A DNA stretch of 33,888 nt from contig CANSNC010000007.1 of the NCBI GenBank assembly GCA_947648205.1, positions 1 to 33,888 of the forward strand, written 5' to 3'. Every line of letters starts with the position of its first letter. The stretch's first letter is position 1. Shown here piece after piece: positions 33,808 through 33,888 of the stretch. Under the pieces are notes generated by a model. That model saw only the letters and a list, made by a program, of their open reading frames with translations, was not told where the DNA came from and did not search any database. Made by a program: the position numbers and the translations under genes. The DNA is from an uncultured Mycoplasma sp. GTDB taxonomy: Bacteria; Bacillota_I; Bacilli_A; Mycoplasmatales; Mycoplasmoidaceae.

Positions 33808-33836
33808 AAAATATTCACTTAATGTGAATATTTTTT
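33806..33836. terminator. Bidirectional hairpin terminator upstream of dnaA
   Basis: AAAAAATATTCAC / GTGAATATTTTTT form a perfect 13-bp stem with loop TTAAT; A and T runs flank both sides. It would stop transcripts from either side. With no plus-strand gene left of it, its main role may belong to a gene beyond the window or to a lost neighbour. Confidence 0.8.
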
Positions 33837-33886
33837 GCTCGATTGAAAAATGAAGTGCAACACATATTGTAAAATATATGTGCACT
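33832..33886. repeat. Right copy of 55-bp terminal inverted repeat
   Basis: Reverse complement of 1..55 with one mismatch. It begins in the T-tract of the hairpin at 33806..33836 and extends to the window end. Inside it, 33852..33888 forms an imperfect palindrome (GAAGTG, 3-base bulge, CACATAT, 8-base loop, ATATGTG, CACTTC). The element to which it belongs continues outside the window. Confidence 0.85.
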
Positions 33887-33888
33887 TC

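Overview
The window reads as part of a mollicute chromosome, most like the Spiroplasma/Mesoplasma/Entomoplasma/Mycoplasma mycoides side of the class. It is strongly A+T-rich. Most of the longer genes are continuous only if TGA is read as tryptophan (genetic code 4): read with the standard code, the dnaA, gyrB, gltX, ychF, fba, tdk, yidC, rpoE, lipoprotein and ABC-transporter frames break at TGA, always in the same frame and inside conserved domains. Lipoprotein signal peptides with LTSC/ITSC lipoboxes also fit. I cannot name the species. All coordinates below use code 4, so the genes are much longer than a standard-code reading would give.

Layout from right to left, which is the direction of transcription for all genes but one. 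The right end holds the replication-origin region: dnaA, a short A+T-rich gap with two DnaA-box-like sites, dnaN, a small S4-domain gene, gyrB and gyrA. Then come rpmH-rnpA-yidC, a cluster rsmA(ksgA)-ispE-gltX-HD phosphohydrolase-rpoE, fba, and ychF-tdk. The only plus-strand gene, upp, is convergent with tdk across a bidirectional terminator. Next are a very large FtsX-type ABC permease (1442 aa) with its ATPase, and ispF. Last come three tandem paralogous BMP-family lipoproteins followed by a nucleoside-type ABC importer (double-NBD ATPase and two permeases).

Functionally there are three blocks: (1) replication, RNA processing, translation and membrane insertion core genes; (2) nucleoside and base salvage (tdk, upp, and a PnrA/Nup-type nucleoside uptake system with three substrate-binding lipoproteins), typical of an organism without de novo nucleotide synthesis; (3) two enzymes of the MEP isoprenoid pathway (ispE, ispF) at separate places.

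The two ends of the window are inverted copies of one 55-bp sequence (54/55 identical), and each copy directly abuts the T-tract of a different hairpin terminator. This is the most unusual structural feature. It suggests that the window ends inside two copies of a mobile or repeated element that sits next to terminators. No tRNA, rRNA, CRISPR array, phage or recognisable transposase gene is present. No gene-free stretch exceeds about 260 bases.
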